Both the position numbers and the translations under genes were made by a program. Below are positions 62,030 through 64,000 of a stretch of 64,000 nt of DNA, one piece after another. Each line of letters opens with the position of its first letter. Position 1 is the stretch's first letter. The stretch is from Verrucomicrobiales bacterium (GTDB lineage Bacteria > Verrucomicrobiota > Verrucomicrobiia > Limisphaerales > J093), in NCBI GenBank assembly GCA_024233305.1, contig JACKPV010000033.1, positions 1 through 64,000 of the forward strand. The letters run 5' to 3'. The notes beneath the pieces are model-generated. The model did not search any database. It was not told the origin of the DNA and saw nothing but the letters and a program-made list of their open reading frames with translations.

Positions 62030-63844
62030 TCAACGTTCCACGCCCACGGGATATACCAGGTACTGCCGGTCGTAATAGGGGCTTCGCTCGTAGAACCAGC
62101 GCAGGCGTGCCGCCGGATCGGCGGCGAACTCCGGATCGGTGCGCAAGCGCGTCTCGAATTCCGTCCTGAGCCCGGGATCCCCGGCCATCATCTCCTCCGC
62201 GAGCGGCGCGATCACATAGCCTTCGACGTACTCGGTCCGCTGGAGCATCCCCGGAAAGAAGCCCCAAGCCAGGAAGGAATCGGCGCTCTCGGCGGCCAGC
62301 AGGACGACCGCCAGATCGCCCAACGGCTGATCGGTGGAGACCCTGGCCGATCCGGCGGCAAACCGGACCGCCCGCTCCTCCCACTGCACCCCCGCGGTCA
62401 GACGATGCCGCCCCTCATAGGGCAACGCCGCCGGCTCCGGATCGCTCAAGCGACCCATCTCGACCCGCACCGTCCGCGCCTCGGTGAGGATCTCCAGATC
62501 AACGCCATGAAGCCGGAGACGCTCGATCACCTCGGTCTCCGCCGCCGGCACCCAATAGGCGCGCGGACGGGACACCAGAGTGTCGGGTTGCGTGCCCCAC
62601 ACCGGCAGGTTCGGGTAAACCTTCGGCATCCCCGTCCATCGCACTTCCTTCGCCCCCGACACGGGGGAGTCGTATTCCTCGAAAGCGATCCCCAGGAACT
62701 CGGGCCAGGCTCCCGGTGCCGGATCCGCGCGCTTCCAGCCCACGGGCACCCGGTTCGGTCGGAAGGCTGCGTCCGCGGCGATGGCCTGCCGGAGGGCCGC
62801 TCCCCGGGAGGCCAGCAGTCGCAGTGAGGCCTCCAGGAGCACATAGGTACCCAGCACGCGCTGGCGGTAAGGCTTCAAAGAGTGGTTCTCCACCAGCACC
62901 GCCGGGAGATGGCGAAGGTCGCCGTAGCCGTGGGAGAAACGCGGCATGGAGGGGCCCGAACTCAGTCCTTGCGCCAGGTCCCGGTTGTTCACGGCAAAGA
63001 CCAGGGGGCCGGAGATGTGGCCGGCGGTCCGGAGCGCCCCCTCGATCGCCGGACGGAACGCGCCCGCCAACCAGCCTGCGATTTCCGGCGACCAACACGG
63101 TGAGTTCAGGTCTCCATTGAAGCCGAACGTGATGTCGTACTGGTAGTCGATCCCGTCAGTGACGTGAATGTCCAGATAGAGGTCCGGCGCCCACTCGGTC
63201 AACAGCCCCAACATCGCCTGCATCTCCGGGGAATCCGCCTTCGTATAGTCCCGGTTGAGGTTCAGATTCTGCGCCGTGGTACGCCAGCCCTGATGGCGCG
63301 GTCCGCGCTGGTTCGGACGGTTCCACTCCGACGACCGCTCGTGACCGTCGACGTTGAAAACCGGCACGAACAGGAAATCGACGCCGTCCAGCAACTGGCG
63401 TTTGCCGCCGAACGCGATGTCCCGCAGCAGCATCATGCCGGCGTCCTTGCCGTCGATTTCACCGGAATGGATGCCCGCCTGGGCCAGCAAGGCGGGACGA
63501 CCGCTGCGGCGCCGCGCCACCGGCGATTCGCCCGGGTCGGATCCGGCGATCACCAGCCACAGCTCCCGGCCCTCGGCGCTCCGACCGAACGAACGCATGT
63601 CCAGCAGCGGGCTGGCGTCGCAAAGCCGCCGGAGCCAGGCCACCGTCTCGTCGTATCCCGGCGAGTCGGTCAACCCGGTCCGCTCCGCCGGCGTCATCCA
63701 CGGATGATCCCCCGCAACCACCAGCGCTTCGCTCGCTCCCGACCACGCCGGCGCCGGCGGCAGCGGGCCGGCCCACAGGAGATTGCCCCCGGCCGCCAGC
63801 CCCGCGACCAGACCTCGCACAAAACCCGTCGATGCCACATGCAT
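62030..63844 (-). CDS. Secreted M14-family zinc carboxypeptidase
   Basis: A 604-residue exported protein. A signal peptide (about 1-25) precedes an M14 peptidase domain. The zinc ligands are H126 and E129 (GIHSGEIDGKDAG) and H227 (LYLDIHVTDG), in the normal HxxE...H order. The C-terminal 200 residues form beta-rich domains. Substrates are unknown. Start ATG 63844. Confidence 0.87.
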   Translation of the reverse strand: MHVASTGFVRGLVAGLAAGGNLLWAGPLPPAPAWSGASEALVVAGDHPWMTPAERTGLTDSPGYDETVAWLRRLCDASPLLDMRSFGRSAEGRELWLVIAGSDPGESPVARRRSGRPALLAQAGIHSGEIDGKDAGMMLLRDIAFGGKRQLLDGVDFLFVPVFNVDGHERSSEWNRPNQRGPRHQGWRTTAQNLNLNRDYTKADSPEMQAMLGLLTEWAPDLYLDIHVTDGIDYQYDITFGFNGDLNSPCWSPEIAGWLAGAFRPAIEGALRTAGHISGPLVFAVNNRDLAQGLSSGPSMPRFSHGYGDLRHLPAVLVENHSLKPYRQRVLGTYVLLEASLRLLASRGAALRQAIAADAAFRPNRVPVGWKRADPAPGAWPEFLGIAFEEYDSPVSGAKEVRWTGMPKVYPNLPVWGTQPDTLVSRPRAYWVPAAETEVIERLRLHGVDLEILTEARTVRVEMGRLSDPEPAALPYEGRHRLTAGVQWEERAVRFAAGSARVSTDQPLGDLAVVLLAAESADSFLAWGFFPGMLQRTEYVEGYVIAPLAEEMMAGDPGLRTEFETRLRTDPEFAADPAARLRWFYERSPYYDRQYLVYPVGVER

Positions 63845-64000
63845 GCCGCAGCCTAGTCGGCGCCGTTCCCCCGCGGCAAGCCGACGCGAAGGGGTCAGTC
63901 CTCACTATTTACACTCCCCCGGACGGCGGCTCACAAACGGGGGATGGTCACGGCCGGTTCCGGGTTCGGAAGGTGGTCCGCAGCGTGGTTGCGGGGGGCG
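63845..64000. other. Right-end non-coding stretch
   Basis: No gene is seen. The AT-richer motif GTCAGTCCTCACTATTTACA at 63896-63915 stands out against the GC-rich surroundings. I recall similar strings near repeat elements in related genomes, but cannot verify this here. Confidence 0.3.

Overview
The window is high-GC, densely coding bacterial DNA. Gene content and gene order suggest a member of the Verrucomicrobiota. The supporting marks are a PEP-CTERM surface protein, two MoxR/DUF58/von Willebrand A (Bat-type) operons, secreted Gfo/Idh/MocA and glycoside hydrolase genes, a CusF-Sco fusion and a nrnA-truB-ribF cluster. The lineage is an inference from families and order, because no rRNA or other phylogenetic marker is present. 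No tRNA, rRNA, CRISPR array, prophage or complete insertion sequence was seen.

Layout. 1-1000: an arsR-arsC pair on the minus strand. 1245-6018: cysS, a FlK-like thioesterase, a GH127 beta-L-arabinofuranosidase and a PfkB sugar kinase on plus, then an archaeal-type phosphoglycerate mutase on minus. 7551-13432: a zinc-uptake locus of the AztABCD type. It has a small His/Cys membrane protein under a palindromic operator, a large protein that joins an anchored-repeat domain to an AztD-like propeller, then the binding protein, ATPase and permease. 13422-16100: ftsK. 16550-18168: two Sco copper chaperones. 18162-32972: an eight-gene minus operon, nearly all with 4-base overlaps, built on MoxR, DUF58 and BatA-like vWA proteins with a TPR metallopeptidase, DUF4159, a 1286-residue coiled-coil protein, an amidotransferase-fold membrane protein and a degenerate caspase-like protein.

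33177-37271: an esterase-lactonase fusion, a coiled-coil membrane protein, a tiny lipoprotein and an inositol-monophosphatase. 37290-45490: a classical Bat operon (MoxR, DUF58, DUF4381, BatA, fused BatB-BatC, BatD, BatE) behind a TATAAT box set for a leaderless transcript. 45538-48229: nrnA-truB-ribF. 48428-51960: a PEP-CTERM protein with its own terminator, a SMUG-type uracil glycosylase, a second inositol-monophosphatase and a 4-TM protein. 52002-56670: a threonine catabolism locus (XRE-cupin regulator, tdh, kbl) interrupted by a predicted secreted caspase-fold peptidase. 56980-63844: a Tat-exported oxidoreductase, a GH43 remnant, a membrane-anchored serine hydrolase, a vapBC toxin-antitoxin pair and an M14 carboxypeptidase.

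How the parts fit. The zinc locus is a self-contained import system in which a periplasmic propeller probably loads a binding protein that lacks its own His-rich loop. The two MoxR operons are parallel AAA/vWA assemblies on the cell envelope. The arabinose-related hydrolases, the esterase-lactonase and the oxidoreductase suggest a life on plant polysaccharide. Several starts (ftsK, moxR of the Bat operon, vapB) have a -10 box only 6-8 bases upstream, so leaderless mRNAs may be common here.
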